A stretch of 64,000 nt of DNA from Pezicula radicicola. Taxonomy: Eukaryota > Ascomycota > Leotiomycetes > Helotiales > Dermateaceae. Under the pieces are notes generated by a model. That model had not been told where the DNA came from. It saw nothing but the letters and a program-made list of their open reading frames with translations, and made no database searches. A program made the translations under genes and the position numbers. This document shows, piece by piece, positions 22,219 through 35,183 of the stretch. Each line of letters starts with the position of its first letter. The stretch's first letter is position 1. The stretch lies in the NCBI GenBank assembly GCA_003008705.1, contig PDUO01000011.1, positions 115,956 to 179,955 of the forward strand, read 5' to 3'.

Positions 22219-24434
22219 ATGCCACCCCGGGTTATTGATGAAGCTACCAGACGGCAGCTTGAACAACGGTACCATCCAACAACACCGCTCCTACCACATG
22301 AATCCGCTTCGAGCATAGCATCTCAACTGCTACACGGGAAGCAGAGCGATTCGTCCGCCCCAATGTCGCAGCAAGAATCACAAGAGCGATTTGGGGAACG
22401 GCGAAGCCCATATCAAAACCAGGACCGAATTAGTCCTCATTCTACATCATCAACACTGAGTGGAAGTCACCAAGACCGCCGAAGCTTACCTTCGAGGGCT
22501 GTTACGGATGAGACCTTTGATGATGCTTATGTTTCTTTTATATTATACTGCAATCCTACCGTTCCTCTGAACACTGATACAGCAGAATTAAGGAAGACCT
22601 TACGGAACCCTCCAAAGAGCGACGGCAAAAATTTCAGCACCTTCACGTTGTTCGAGTTGATTCGAAAGCTAGAACTCAAGGAGATCAAAACGTGGGCACA
22701 GCTTGCATTAGACCTTGGCGTCGAACCACCGGCACTGGATAAAGGCCAAAGTGCACAGAAGGTCCAGCAGTATGCCGTGAGGCTGAAGGTAACGATCCTA
22801 GCAACAATTCAAGGGAACGAGCTAACCTTGGATAGCGGTGGATGCACGCGATGCACGTGGATGCCTTCTTCGAGTATCTCCTGAACAAGACTCATGTGTA
22901 CTGGACCCACGTTCCTTCTGTTCACGAACCACCGTCGGAGTCTGGTCGTGATGGTGTTGTAGCTGAGGAAGATCTAGCCTTGCGTGCTCTTCTACCAGAG
23001 ACTAAACCCAAGCGAGGGCGTCGTAAGGCCGGAGAGGTTGAGGATGATGATAGCGAGCTGGGAAAGTCTCCTGCACAACGCCCTCGTTTGCAGCATTCTC
23101 CAACACTATCAGAAGATTTTATGATAGCTAGGGCATCCTTGGACCATGAGCACCCTACACCGGCCTCTGCCCATCCAGCTTTTCAGTCTTTCGATGACAG
23201 AATAGTTCCCTGGTCTGCAGCAGATGTTAGGGCACCACTACCTGGCACTTTTCGTTGGGGAACACCTAGAGACAATGTTCAAACTCCCTTTTCAGCATAT
23301 CCCCAATCAGCAATAACGCCCACGACAAAAAACATGTGGCATGATGTGAACGAACCTCGCTCTGCCATAACACCCAGTAAATCCCGATCCAAACGTCGAC
23401 ATGGCCCAGCTGTCTCTTCAGCATGGCCCAGCAATGGGAGTGCCTCGACAGGGAAGCTGCGCGGTCGACCTCCTAGCAATCGCTCTGTCCAAGACGGTCC
23501 TTTCTCAACATTTCCAGCAAATCCCCACGTAAGAGAAGGGCCCACAATTAACGTTAGAGACGATACTCCAGCAGTTACACCCATTGTGGAAGAAACTCAG
23601 GTTCCTCAATTCTTTCCACCAGCAGGAATAAGAGCGAATCCCCCAAATCCCTCAAATCCGCCAGCCGTACAAGGTACCAAGCCAAGTCGGTTACAGCTTC
23701 AAGTCCCTCAACGGCAAAGCGGTGCTGTCAGACTCGCGACTCCACCCCCAGTTCTTTTGGTCAATGGTGGAAGCGGACCAAGTGTAGATGGCCCTGTTAC
23801 ACAAAGCGGACCCATGGTGAACTATTACGGCGCTTCGGATGAGCATCATGCGGTATTTCAGCCCTTCGTAAACATTACCTTTAGGCAGAACGAAGATAGC
23901 GATCGTACAAACGTTGATTCACTAGAATCTCACTTCATATGTGAGATTCTGGCAGCAGAATGGCTCGATGCAGCGGGCCTACGTATAGAGAAGTGCAGTA
24001 TCGACGAGGCATCCAAGATTTGCAAGCAGGTCATCAGGAACCTGCAAGATGAGTCTGGTACCCCAGAAGCCTTCTTAATGAGCGTTACAGCCCTGGCAGG
24101 CGGGCCACTAAGGACGCATGTGAGGATGACACGGTTGGAGGAAAATGACTCCAAAACAGACTATGAGTGTCACTGGCGAATGAGATTCGGATCTATCGAG
24201 GGTGATTTTACAATCCGGGCTTCAGTACAACATTCCGTCGCTACAGCTACTGGACCGGATGAAGAAGAGCTACAGCTCTCGTGGAAGAAAAGGTACTTGG
24301 ATTTGCAGAAGAGGATTCGAGAGAGGGATGAGAAGGTGGGGAGGCTGAAGAAGAATATCCTCGACGCTCTAGTCGCTTCCAACCAGATGATGCATGATGT
24401 TGGGGGAGAGTCGGCTTACTTAGGAACATGTTAA
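22219..24434 (+). CDS. ARS-binding protein 2 (Abp2) family
   Basis: Two exons, 22219-22788 and 22836-24434, encode 722 residues. The conserved part, about residues 95-225, contains DDAYVSFILYCNPTVPLNTD, NFSTFTLFELIRKLE, LKEIKTWAQLALDLGVEPP and, across the intron, RWMHAMHVDAFFEYLLNK. This matches the fungal ARS-binding protein 2 family, named from a fission yeast protein that binds replication-origin DNA. The rest is low-complexity, with a basic patch KPKRGRRKAGE and a GKLRGRPPSNR run resembling an AT-hook, both fitting a nuclear DNA-binding protein. The C-terminus is charged and probably coiled coil. The intron is 47 bp with a GCTAAC branch site. Function in filamentous fungi is not established. 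Confidence 0.82.
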
Positions 24435-25977
24435 GATGCTGGTGTATTTCAGTACCTGAGGTTATACTGAGCCATAGTGGCGTAAAGGGCTTTTAGGCAT
24501 CAGCACTGCATCGTCCGCGTGGCCTCAAGAAAACTTCATGGCTCCCTAGAGGCTGGAGCAGTGGCATTGAGTTCGACGAGGCCCTCGAAAGAGGCTGCAG
24601 GCAACAGCACTAGACTCTTCATCCAACGCTTCGCCATCCTTCCGGCTTTGACTTTCCTCCTACAACCTTCATGACTCTCCGCCACTCTAGGAACTGTGAA
24701 ATTGAGTTCACCGGGGTCCATAAGAGACTTCATGAATCATTTCATTGTAGGATTTGAGTACTGGTATCCGTATAAGAGCCGCTGCCTTTTTTGCTTTGGG
24801 TATTTCAAAGCTGAGGAATGGACAACTACCTGTAGCGGCGGCTTTTTACCGCCTTCGATGCAAGCGCGCCTTTCTAATGTGCCGTTTCTGGAAGTTCACT
24901 CAATAAGAAAGAAGCATGCATTTTCAAAATGCGATAGGCATCGGGGTCTGTTTCTGACATTTCCTTCCAGTTTTGTCCGGGGAGTTCTCTGTCATCATCA
25001 GTAGGACTGGCAATAAATAGGCTGCAAACAGTGGCATATCCAGACAAAGAAAGCACTCAAACCCGATTGCAATTTCACAACACCATCAAAGTCTCCACGA
25101 TATGTACAGTACTTGAAAAAACCAAAGGTAGTAGCGAGCACTTACGATTCCCCCATCTTCCCCGTCATGTTACTCTCAGTGGGGTGGCCAGAAATTCCCA
25201 AAGAGGAGTTCCGAAGCCTTGCATATCCTGCGAGGCTCCACATGTCGGCCTCACCGTCTTACTGCAACCGGTAGTTCACAGGACAAATAAAGTCAGCAGA
25301 TTGCCGCATGAGTTTTCCACTCAAAATTATGGAGATTGGAGATACTTGGAACTGGAGAACAATGGAGAAACCCCAGCTTTTATTCTTCTCCACGATCGAT
25401 CTGACAGCACTCTTACAGTACAGTAGGGTTTCAAAGACTCTCGTGAAAGAGCTGGTACAATTATTGCTGCCTTGTATATATTGTTCTACTGTATTGGCCA
25501 TAGCTCCAAGCCTTCCGTCCGTGGGAAGGCTTCTTTGTTCGGGCGTTTTTTTATGGTTTAAGCCATGGCCGCCACATACTGCACGAGCTCCCTACCCTAA
25601 TCTTGACGTGATGGAATCTCTCGAATTGCAGGGTCTTGAATAATAACGAGATCTCAACTTCTCAAGCCAACAATAGACGTAAAAGTGCTTCAGACTGTCA
25701 TTGTCCCACATTCGGACCGAACTTTGTCCCTCGAGACGCCGGAAGTCGTTGTAGTCGTTCGCGTCGTCTGCACAAAAAGCGATCCACTTTTGCAGAGTGA
25801 CGGTTGTGGAGGCCAGGGGTACGGGGGAGACGGGGTACTCCGTAAGTACAGGGGCCAATGGTTCCGGGGTTCCATTTTTTTTTTCTCGCCCGAGCGATGA
25901 TAGTAGCGTAATTTGTGCAGAGGTCGTGCCATTTGAAACGCATTTTCACTTTGATTATTTGGGAACTCATTTGTAGG

Positions 25978-25992
25978 NNNNNNNNNNNNNNN
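25978..25992. other. Assembly gap (15 N)
   Basis: A run of 15 undetermined bases. The true length is unknown, so sequence across it should not be read as continuous. Confidence 0.99.
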
Positions 25993-26177
25993 GTAAACAA
26001 CGGTTTGCGGTAACGATCCACGACGAGGCACCTTTTTTCCAAAGCTTCGGTTACTTTGGCGTCCTGGGCGTCTACAGGACTCGAGGGTTTACCATGCTCG
26101 GCAAACGAAACAAGATGACCGCTTCCTTGGGACGATATCTCAGTGACTTTCAGACTTCCAATTTTCTAGACTTTCCT

Positions 26178-26215
26178 GGCCGCGTCGTGTTTTTATGCAA
26201 CAATACGACGCGGCC
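26178..26215. repeat. Perfect 11-bp inverted repeat, 16-nt loop
   Basis: GGCCGCGTCGT at 26178-26188 is exactly mirrored by ACGACGCGGCC at 26205-26215. The arms are GC-rich in moderately AT-rich surroundings. It could form a stable hairpin or be a dyad binding site. It lies 828 bp upstream of the transporter start. Confidence 0.85.
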
Positions 26216-27042
26216 CAGCCGTTGGGAGACGTTTTCTGTTTGCGCACTGTATGATAGACTACTGTACAAGCTGAGATGTGGTGCATGCTCCCTACCGGCA
26301 AGCCAAGACGGTAGTCTAGCCAAAGCGCAAGGATTTCAACCTGCTAGGCATTTGTTTTTGCAATTATCATCAGGCCAAGCACATTCAAGAGTAGTCAAGC
26401 CCATACAAGCCTCATCAAGTCCGCGGCTATCAGAGTTGGCAGCTGCTTCATTTGAACAAGCTCCGTATCCCCCGCTTCCCAGGCCCAAAGCTCCAAAACC
26501 AAAGGCCGGCACAGTATCACTTAAGACCACCTAAGACCACTTACAAGTTACTGGGGACACCGCTGTTTACTCCACTATATCTCGACGGTACATTTGTTAT
26601 GTGTGCCATGAGTGGGGACCTTTGTTCCTTCGTGGGCCTCCTGTGGTATGCGGGTGTCTTGATTTTCTTGCTAAAGCATTTCTAGTCTGGTATTCAACAG
26701 TCTGCCTGGTCTCCATTGCGAAGGTCTGACTGCATACGGACTTGACAACCAACGACTGAACCATGCAACATTCCGGGCTACATTGCTAGGTTGCGTAACT
26801 TACGGCAAGAATTGATGGTGATCGTACCACATTGATTGCTGCTATTGGTCAGGGTCTCATTAAGACCCAACTTCGAGGGTACTTCGCAGGATCAGTCTTG
26901 GAACTACTGGTGGCACCTCGAAATGAGGGCAGCGATAATGTATATCAGTTCCCCATCCCCCCCCAGTTTTTCTTTTGGGAAACACGCAGCTGTAATGTCT
27001 GGTTTTCCCTCGCCAATTTGAAGATCTTGATACACCGTCATC

Positions 27043-29379
27043 ATGGCTAACCTCAAAGGCGATACCTCTCCCATCGAGGCTGAAGATGCTTCTTCATCTC
27101 CCAGGTATGTTGTTACGCGCTTTGAATATTTGCAATTGCATTCTCAGGGACTAATGATAAACTCCAGATCTATCAACCACAACGAGAAGCAATTCGACAG
27201 TCTTGAGGCACATAAGGAACATGTCGACCTAAACGAGAACTTGGACGCCAAGTAAGCATAACCACATCGCGTAACCAACATTCACCTGTGTGAATTGCTG
27301 ACTCAATGGGACAGAATCCAGAACCCTTTGGCTGGCATTCCTAAACACCAACTTTTCAGGCAGGTAGAAGAGTTTGCGAACCTGAAGGGTCTTAGCGACT
27401 TGATCCCTATTCTAAAGAAGGGCGCTCTTGTGGCTCAAGATCCTACAAACTATGAGGATATTTCCGGCGAAGAGGCTCTTAATGAACAAGAAATTGAAGC
27501 ACTGAGGAACGAGGTTTTACACAAATGGCGCCAACCTTTTGCTTTGTACTTCACTATTATTACTTGTTCAATTGGTAAGTCTTCAGTGAACATCTTCGCC
27601 GTGAGCACTAATCTAACGTGGTACAGGCGCGGCTGTTCAGGGATGGGATCAGACTGGTTCAAATGGCGCCAATCTGTCGTTCCCAGATGTCTATGGGATT
27701 GGTTCGGATTCTGACCGCGACACCTTTCTTGTCGGATTGGTAAATGCCGCTCCATACATAGGAAGTGCTTTTGTTGGCTGCTGGCTCTCTGACCCTCTCA
27801 ATTACTATATCGGTCGCCGTGGAACGATTTTCTTCTCTGCAAACTTCTGTCTTTGGTCGGTTATTGGCTCAGCCTTCTGTCAAACATGGCCTCAGCTATT
27901 CATCTGCCGTATCTTGCTTGGTTTTGGTATGGGTTCAAAAGCCTCGACGGTCCCTATCTACGCTGCAGAAAACTCCCCCGCCGCTATCAGAGGAGCGCTG
28001 GTCATGAGTTGGCAAATGTGGACTGCCTTTGGTATCTTCTTGGGTACTACTGCCAACCTGGCAGTCGCTAATGTCCCCAAGATCTCTTGGAGATTGCAGC
28101 TTGGATCTGCTTTCATCCCTGCGGTGCCTCTCGTTATCGGAGTCTATTTCTGCCCCGAATCGCCTAGATGGTACATGAAAAAAGGCAACTACGTGAAAGC
28201 ATACAAGTCTCTCCTCCGACTACGAAATAATCCCCTCCAGGCCGCTCGTGATTTATACTACATCAACGCTCAACTGGAGATCGAAGCAGAGATCATTGGA
28301 CGCAACAACTACATTACTCGATTCATTCAACTTTTCACGATTCCTAGGGTCCGCCGCGCAACCCTCGCGTCTTTCACGGTCATGATTGCTCAGCAAATGT
28401 GTGGTATCAATATCATCGCATTCTATAGTTCAACTGTCTTCTCCGAGGCTGGTGCCAATCGTCTCCACTCTCTTCTGGCCACTTGGGGATTCGGTCTCAT
28501 CAACTTTGTTTTCGCATTTCCAGCAATCTGGACAATTGATACATATGGCCGTCGCACTCTTCTCTTATTTACTTTTCCCAATATGGCATGGAGTTTGCTT
28601 CTTGTTGGACTTTGCTCGCTTATCCCCAAAGACAATACTGCTCATCTCGGCCTCATGGCGTAAGCTCCACTTTCTGTGTTTTACGAGTAGATTACTAATA
28701 TTGTCGTAGTTTTTTCATCTATATTTTTGCGGCCTTTTATTCTCCTGGAGAAGGTCCAGGTTCGTAAATCCAATTTAGTTTTGTCTTGCTGATTGCCGTC
28801 TGCATACTCCCGAAGGATGCCTCGCTACAAACCTTTTCAAAAGAAGCATTACTAATACCAAAGTCAACAGTTCCCTTCACCTACAGTGCTGAGGTTTTCC
28901 CTCTATCCCATCGTGAAGTCGGTATGGGTTGGGCTGTAGCCACCTGTCTTTTCTGGGCTGCGGTGCTCAGTATCACTTTCCCTAAGATGCTGGTTGCACT
29001 CGGCATCGTCGGCTCTTTCGGCTTCTACGCTGGGCTCAACGTCATCGCTCTGTTCATGATATTTTTGTTCGTCCCAGAAACCAAACAACGCACTCTAGAA
29101 GAATTGGATTATGTCTTTGCCGTGCCAACCAGGACCCACGTCCGCTACCAGGTTACCAAGGCTCTCCCATGGTGGTTCAAGCGCTACGTCCTATTCCAGA
29201 AGGGAGCAGTTCTCGAACCTCTTTACCACTTTGACAACGAAGGTGGACAGGCTGAAATCGATAATCTGTATGCGAACGATGAGAAGCGTGCAGCGGCCAA
29301 GCACGAAGCGAGCATGCTTCCTCCAGACGCTGGTGACATCGAGACTTCGGGTGTGGCAGATAAGGGTGCTGCCGCTTAA
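27043..29379 (+). CDS. MFS sugar or polyol transporter
   Basis: Sugar-porter family (MFS) plasma-membrane permease, probably proton-coupled. Six exons: 27043-27104, 27168-27251, 27315-27574, 27627-28659, 28710-28759, 28871-29379; 665 residues, longer than the usual 500-560. Signatures are [17 protein letters not shown] in the first loop, [44 protein letters not shown] and [15 protein letters not shown]. About 130 hydrophilic residues precede the first membrane helix and about 80 follow the last. The [14 protein letters not shown] loop suggests the inositol/polyol-like subgroup, but the substrate cannot be read from sequence. The last two introns (GTTCGT donor after exon 5) are needed to remove a hydrophobic read-through. 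Confidence 0.9.
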
Positions 29380-30229
29380 TGAAAGCATCCATGAGTAAAC
29401 CTATATAAAATATATAGATGTCCCTTTACTCGTCAGAATGGTGGGGTTGAAGAGTAGTTGAAACGATGTTCGATTATGAGCTTGTCTATGTGTACGCGCT
29501 TAGACCTTTCCTTTTCTATTTAGTCTTAGATAAAATTATCTATAAATAAGACAGATATTAGTGCGTGCCCTGGACAAGGCTGCTTATGTGACTTAATTTA
29601 TTGCTTACATATCCATTTCAAATTTGTCGTGTTTAGATGCTCGATTCTTGGCAGAGAATACTCCTTTGCTTTAGTATTGTACTTCGACATACTCGAATTT
29701 GTGAAGAAAGAGACTAGTAGGTTAGGAAGATACGGGAAGGACAGGAACCTACTAGTATCATCCTACTCCATTCTTGGCTTTAATTTTTACGATACACTCG
29801 GTATATGTAGGTACAGTATTGTACCTAGGTAATCGATATTCATATACTGGGTAAATAGACGAAGGTCGCATTAATGGTTTCATGGTTTCTCCACGACATT
29901 CCACGTAAAATACAATAAATACTTTGGAATAATAAATTCCGAGACATGTCCGGTATATTATTAAGCTATACTGTAAGATCTTACGAACAAAGGTAAGCTT
30001 ATTGTACAACTACCGTACAACTACCGTACTGAAGCTTTCCCCGCAATGTTTATTTGGTGGGGATGAGGGGATATATCCTTTTGCAAAAGTTGTAGCAACT
30101 TTATATAAGACCGGCTTACACTGACTTGCGGAAGTGGTCGGATAAAGGCATGAGAGATAATTTACTACTCATATTATCACCTACTCATTTTACTACCTAC
30201 TAATTTTACCACCTACTCATTTTACCACC
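29380..30229. other. Intergenic between transporter and P450
   Basis: 850 bp, very AT-rich. It ends with four 16-nt tandem repeats that abut the P450 start codon (listed separately). No other feature seen. Confidence 0.5.
30165..30228 (+). repeat. Four 16-nt tandem repeats in P450 leader
   Basis: Four units: CTACTCATATTATCAC, CTACTCATTTTACTAC, CTACTAATTTTACCAC, CTACTCATTTTACCAC. They fill 30165-30228 exactly and end one base before the ATG at 30230. The position implies they lie in the 5' UTR or core promoter. Confidence 0.9.
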
Positions 30230-31853
30230 ATGCTACTAAACATATCCTTCTTGAGTCTAGCACTCCTAGGTCTCTCCCTTTCCATTCTTTACAAGCTCTT
30301 CCAGGCCTTCACCGGCCCTCTCCGCCACATACCTGGACCATTCCTCGCACGATTTTCACGTCTATGGTACCTTCTCGAAGTTTACAAAGGCACTTTCGAA
30401 CTCACGAACATTGAGTTACATAAGAAGCATGGCCCGGTTGTACGGATAGCTCCGAATGAGTATTCTATTGATGATGTGGATGCTGCTAAGACTATATATG
30501 GACATGGAAATGCTTTTGTTAAGGTAGATAAGCCGTGCTTTGCCTATTAATTGAAGAGAGAGTCAAGCTCATGACTCTAACTAGGCACCATGGTACGCCC
30601 CATGGAGTCCACCAGACCCCAGCAAAGCCTCCCTCTTCTCAGACCTAGATCCTCACCATCATGCCTCCCAACGCCGCAAGTTCGCAGCAGCATACAGCAT
30701 GAGTTCACTGGTCGGATACGAGTGTTTCGTCGATGAATGCTCCGCACTCATTACACAACGATTCCGTGAGATAGCAAAGTTAGGTCAAACAATCGATATG
30801 GCACACTGGCTCCAATGTTACGCCTTCGAAGTAATCGGTCATATAACTTTTGCCAGTCGCTTTGGACTTCTGGATATGGGGATAGATAAAGAAGGAATAT
30901 TCTCAGCTATCGATGGTCGAACATATTATGGTACATTTGTTGGTATATATCCATGGATACACAACAAGTACATCTATCCGCTACTCCTAAAATTTGGAAG
31001 CCTAGGGCCTGGTTATCTCTTGAAATACACGTTAAAACAAATCGAAACCCGACAAGCTTCATTGAAAGATCCTAGGAACGGAGAATATGAAGGACCAACC
31101 GATATAATGACCAAGATCCTCATATCTCACGAAACAAACCCAGAAAAAGTGTCAAAAACAGATATCATAACAATGTGTCAATCCAACATCGGAGCAGGTA
31201 GCGACACAACCGCCATCTCCCTAAGCAGTATATTCTACCACCTCCTCAAAAACCCTCAAAAGATGCAACGTCTCCGATCCGAAATAGACACAGCAGCAAA
31301 AGAAGGTAGAATTTCAGATCCGATTACTTTCAAGGAGAGTCAGGATCATCTGCCTTATTTACAAGCTGTTATTAAAGAGGGTCTTCGTATGCATCCTGCT
31401 ACAGGTTTGGGTCTTGAACGTGTTGTTCCTGCAACTGGTGCTACTATTTCTGGGGTTGAGTTTCCTCCTGGTGCTACGGTTGGGATCAATGCTTGGGTTG
31501 CACATCGTAATACTTCTGTTTTTGGAGCTGATGCCTCATCATTTCGACCAGAACGTTGGCTTGAATCTCCAACCCCTAATTCAATCGACTACAACAATTC
31601 AAAACAGCAATTTGAAGCCATGGATAAATATTTCTTGGCTTTTGGATTAGGTAGTAGAACCTGTATAGGTAAGAATATCAGTCTCTTGGAAATGTCTAAA
31701 TTGGTACCGCAGGTTATTAGGAAGTTTGATTTTGGATTGGATGATGGATTGCAGGGGAGGGAGTGGAAGACTTTGAATCGTTGGTTTGTTAAACAGATGG
31801 ATTTTAGGGTTAGGGTTTTTGAGAGAAGGATGGGGGTTCAAGAGAAGATGTGA
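30230..31853 (+). CDS. Cytochrome P450, pisatin demethylase-like (CYP57 type)
   Basis: Haem-thiolate monooxygenase anchored in the ER by its N-terminus. Two exons, 30230-30523 and 30585-31853; 520 residues. Residues 1-30 are a hydrophobic anchor followed by a proline-rich hinge (GPLRHIPGPFLARFSRLWYL). The I-helix motif is GAGSDTTAIS, the ExxR is in KEGLRMHPATG, the PERF-type region is FRPERWLES and the haem loop is FGLGSRTCIGKN with the axial Cys at about residue 458. Overall resemblance is to the pisatin demethylase/benzoate-hydroxylase-like P450s of plant-associated fungi; this is a judgement from memory and the substrate is unknown. It stands alone: no other biosynthetic gene is adjacent, so cluster membership is unsupported. 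Confidence 0.92.
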
Positions 31854-32558
31854 AGGGGATAGATGGGTTTGAGGCTGGTTTGGGTTGGGTACATGGCTTT
31901 GCTATGTGGATTTAGTGAATTTGTTTATGTGAGATTTGGCTTGGAAATCTTTTGTATCTCAAATGACAATACTTGAAATAGGAAGGTTCAGCTAAATGTG
32001 TTATATGTGTTGCTTTTATGGCCTAAATTTTACTTTCTATCTCTATTTAATTAGACTGCTATACAGGTATCTCTATATTTCTACGTCTAACTTTGCTTGA
32101 AATTCTTAGGTAGGAAATTTCTACTTCTTACACTCTACTATTACACTTAAGCTACATAGTTGATAGATAGGAAGTTAATATTGAAGCAGAGTAATGTATA
32201 CCTGATATATGGATCAGTACCTCTATAACGAGACCTTGCTGTGGAATTGCTCTCACTTGCTTGAAAGGTTGGCATAGTAGTGGTAAGCACGGTGTCGTTT
32301 CTAGGCGACGTATATGGGCACAACACTCTTAAGTCTCAAGGCATACCAACAGCATGGCTTTGAGCTTCAAGACAAAACAATGATGTTCTTAAGCGAGCCA
32401 CATTTGAGACGAAGTCAAATTTATTGGACTTCTAGTGTTTGAAACTCGTAATAGGGTGTACTTGTATGTCATATACACGTCTGACCATCAAGATATCCAA
32501 TCCTACAATGACCGGTACACCTGAACGCCTCATTATGCCTAAGCCGAACCTATGTGAA
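31854..32558. other. Convergent 3' intergenic, P450 and CTF4
   Basis: 705 bp between converging genes, AT-rich. No open frame or repeat of note. Confidence 0.5.
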
Positions 32559-35183
32559 TTAATCCTCGTCCATCCCGTTAAGCAACCTTGCTTCCCCCAC
32601 CTCCCTAATCTTCTCACCTAGTACTGACCGCCCATATCTCTCCGCCAGCTTCCCTGCTGCCTCGAGCATTCTGCCACTTTGATCTCTTAACAATGTAACT
32701 AATTCTAATGCTCTCATACCTCTCTCTTCGCCTTCCCGGCATTCTGCAGCTAGCATTTGAAGTAACGTCTTATCAATATCTACTTCCATTCTCGCAAGTG
32801 CTGAACGTTGAGCAAGTGATGAAGTTGTGGAGTCTATCAAGTCTTGTCGCTGTGCTACCAAAAGGCTCTTGAGCACATAGTCTCCTTCTAACTTCGCTGT
32901 TTCATCGGCCTCATTGATAGACTCTTCTTCGTCGCCGTCTGGCTTGGGCTTGGAAGTGAGCGGTATCTGGAAGTCAAACTCAGACAGCAGGGGACGTGGG
33001 AAGTAAGGATACTGGTCGCCGCCTTTCAGAATAATGCAGTGGAACTTGTTGTCGGCTACGGCGACGGGAAAGTATGATTCCGTCTTACGACCTGAGGCGA
33101 GACGGGAGAGCAGTTTTGTGTCAAGGAGGGGAATCCAGCTAGCTTGTGATGGCGTCCGCCAGTGGATGAGAGTGAGAAGAGTTCCAGTTGAATCATATAT
33201 ACAAGGGTCCTGAATATTTATTAGTTATAAGGCTTGGGCGGGAGTTGAAAAGGAGAAGAGCTTACCCCATTGTCTGTAAAGAAGACACTTTTCACTGATT
33301 CGCCTTCCGGTAGGGCTACAATGTCTTCGCTTTGGCATATTTCGTCTCGCTTAATGTTTTGAATGGTGTATAAGAGCTTTGTGTTTCCATCAGCTCCCAC
33401 CGGCCCATTTCCCAGTGTGAGAACATAATCTCGCCAGCTTGCACAAGACACCGTGGGGCTGCTTTTCTGCCTGTACACCCTATAAGGAACACCAAAAAGC
33501 GTAAAGATTCGCACGTAATTTTTTGTAGTGGTAACTACAACAAATGATTCGCTCAATGATATCGCCGTCACTTCTTCTCCTTTTGGCAGCTGTGTTCTCC
33601 AATCAGCCCGAGTCGTCCAGGTTTCGTGAGGTCGGTAGAAAATAGTTGCTGGGCTACCGTCGCTCGAGGGGCAGGAGAATAGAACACCATTCTCATTCAG
33701 ACATGCCTTGTCATACATGAAAGTATCTGTAAAATGGAAGTCGCGGTGGAACTCGTGATCGTAGAATTCAACTGTCACGGTGTTATGAGTGTCTTGATCG
33801 ACAGTCCAGACAAAGCCTATAAGATTGAGACAGAGATATTTTCTGTTGCCTCTCCAAGGGGTAGCACCAGGTTGAAAAGATTCGTGGTATTGCGGCTCCC
33901 ATGTAGCTTGGGCACGTCGTTTATTGGGCACAACTGAAAATGGATCCTCCTCATCCCCAGGTCGCTTGCCATTGCCGTTAAGCCCGAGAGCATATCCAGC
34001 ACCATCATCATCGACTACAAAGTCATCCTCATCGTCCATGATATCTGGGCCGAGCAGATCATCCAGGCTGTCCATGGATCCACGCCGTGCTCGAAGTGGA
34101 ACCTCCTTGGTCCCATTGGTAATGGCCCTTCGAGCATTGGCTGAGATTTCAGAGAGAGGATCATGAATGAACGGAGCAGGTTGTAGGCCTAGTTTGAGGA
34201 GAGGTGTATAGTCATCTGGCACGAAGCTATTGAAAATGAAAACTTGGCCGTCTGTGTTTGTAAACGATACAATGTTCTTCGTAGGGTGCCAGGCCAAATC
34301 CATGACATTTGCAAAGTCATGTGTCGCAATTACTTTTTGGGTTTTTGTCTCCCAGAGAAGTACTTTCTGATCTTTCCCAGCGGATACCAACATTGCTCCG
34401 TTCGGGGACCAAGCCAGTGCAGTTATGTGACCAGTATGTCCACTAGTAAAAATCCTCTGGTTTTCCCAATCACCTCTTGACATGACCTGAATATCTCTTG
34501 TCGCTGTTGGTGCTGCAAACGCCCTCCCATCCGGATGCCATACTACTTTCGAGCTGATCTCGGAATCCGTTTCCAATGTTTGGATGAGACTATCAATCTT
34601 CCTTATGCACTCTGGCTCATCCTTATTAAGAGAATAGATATAAACCAATCCATCTGTGCAAGATAGTGCTATGTATTTGGAGCTTGGGTCGAAAGCAAGA
34701 TGTTTGACAGGCTTTGGGAGGTCTCGAAGATGCATCACAGTAGTGGTATCTGTAGGATTAACAATCTTGATTGTGAGTTCGTCACTGGCAATGGCACACC
34801 ATTTTCCATCTGGAGAGAGAGCAACATCGCGGATCGGAAGGGAACAACGCATAAGAAATTTGTCGAACTCCATGGTATCAAGCATATATTTGCTGACAGC
34901 TCCATCGTCAGAACCTGCAACAAAAAACTCATTCTACAGCACATGTTAGGAGTCTTCTGGTAGAATGGTAGAGGGAACAAACAGTTGAGGCTAGTGCTAG
35001 ATTCTCCTCTTGACAATCGTCGATATTCCTAGGTTCTCCATCAGAGCCGGTGAGGTAGACTCGAGCTGTATTGTTGGATCCCACAGTAACCAGCTTCGTT
35101 CCATCAGGCGTATATGAGAGATGCGTAGGGCCTGCAGTATGAGCTGGGCGACCACGGGGTCGATTTTGCGTTGTTGTCGCCAT
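32559..35183 (-). CDS. CTF4: Replisome hub Ctf4 / Mcl1 (AND-1) homologue
   Basis: Replisome protein that links the CMG helicase to DNA polymerase alpha and other partners and supports sister cohesion. Three exons: 35183-34983, 34933-33266, 33209-32559; 839 residues. The N-terminal third is a WD40 propeller (LSYTPDGTKLVTVGSNNTAR, HTGHITALAWSPNGAMLVSA, GKDQKVLLWETKTQKVIATH). An acidic linker (DIMDDEDDFVVDDDGAG) follows. The middle has the Mcl1/Ctf4 domain, with FVWTVDQDTHNTVTVEFYDH and FTLFGVPYRVYRQ. The C-terminal part (LLQMLAAECREGEERGMRAL) matches the helical bundle of the trimerisation region. I find no HMG box, as in fungi. The ATG at 35183 is the first in frame. Divergent from the WD40 gene with 244 bp between starts. 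Confidence 0.95.

Larger units (their letters stand above)
24435..27042. other. Long gene-free stretch with assembly gap
   Basis: 2.6 kb between Abp2 and the sugar transporter. It contains the N run at 25978-25992 and a perfect 11-bp inverted repeat at 26178-26215. An ATG-led frame of 146 codons at 26094-26534 has no domain and was not accepted. The right part should be the transporter promoter; CTGGGG at 26551-26556 and GTGGGG at 26612-26617 fit the CreA consensus SYGGRG, which is short and may be chance. Confidence 0.5.

Noticed and set aside
24435..25977. Possible hidden gene left of the assembly gap
   Set aside because: Short frames on both strands with no domain or consistent splice sites; the gap also prevents a reliable model.
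26094..26534. 146-codon ATG frame on plus
   Set aside because: Contains the 11-bp dyad, has no domain and no compositional coding signal; judged accidental.
26551..26617. CreA-type SYGGRG sites before the sugar transporter
   Set aside because: Two hexamers match, but the motif is short and common; not listed as a separate regulatory feature.
28786..28870. Reading through the last intron of the sugar transporter
   Set aside because: Open in frame with 29379, but the family block [11 protein letters not shown] needs splicing 28759 to 28871; the read-through has no counterpart.
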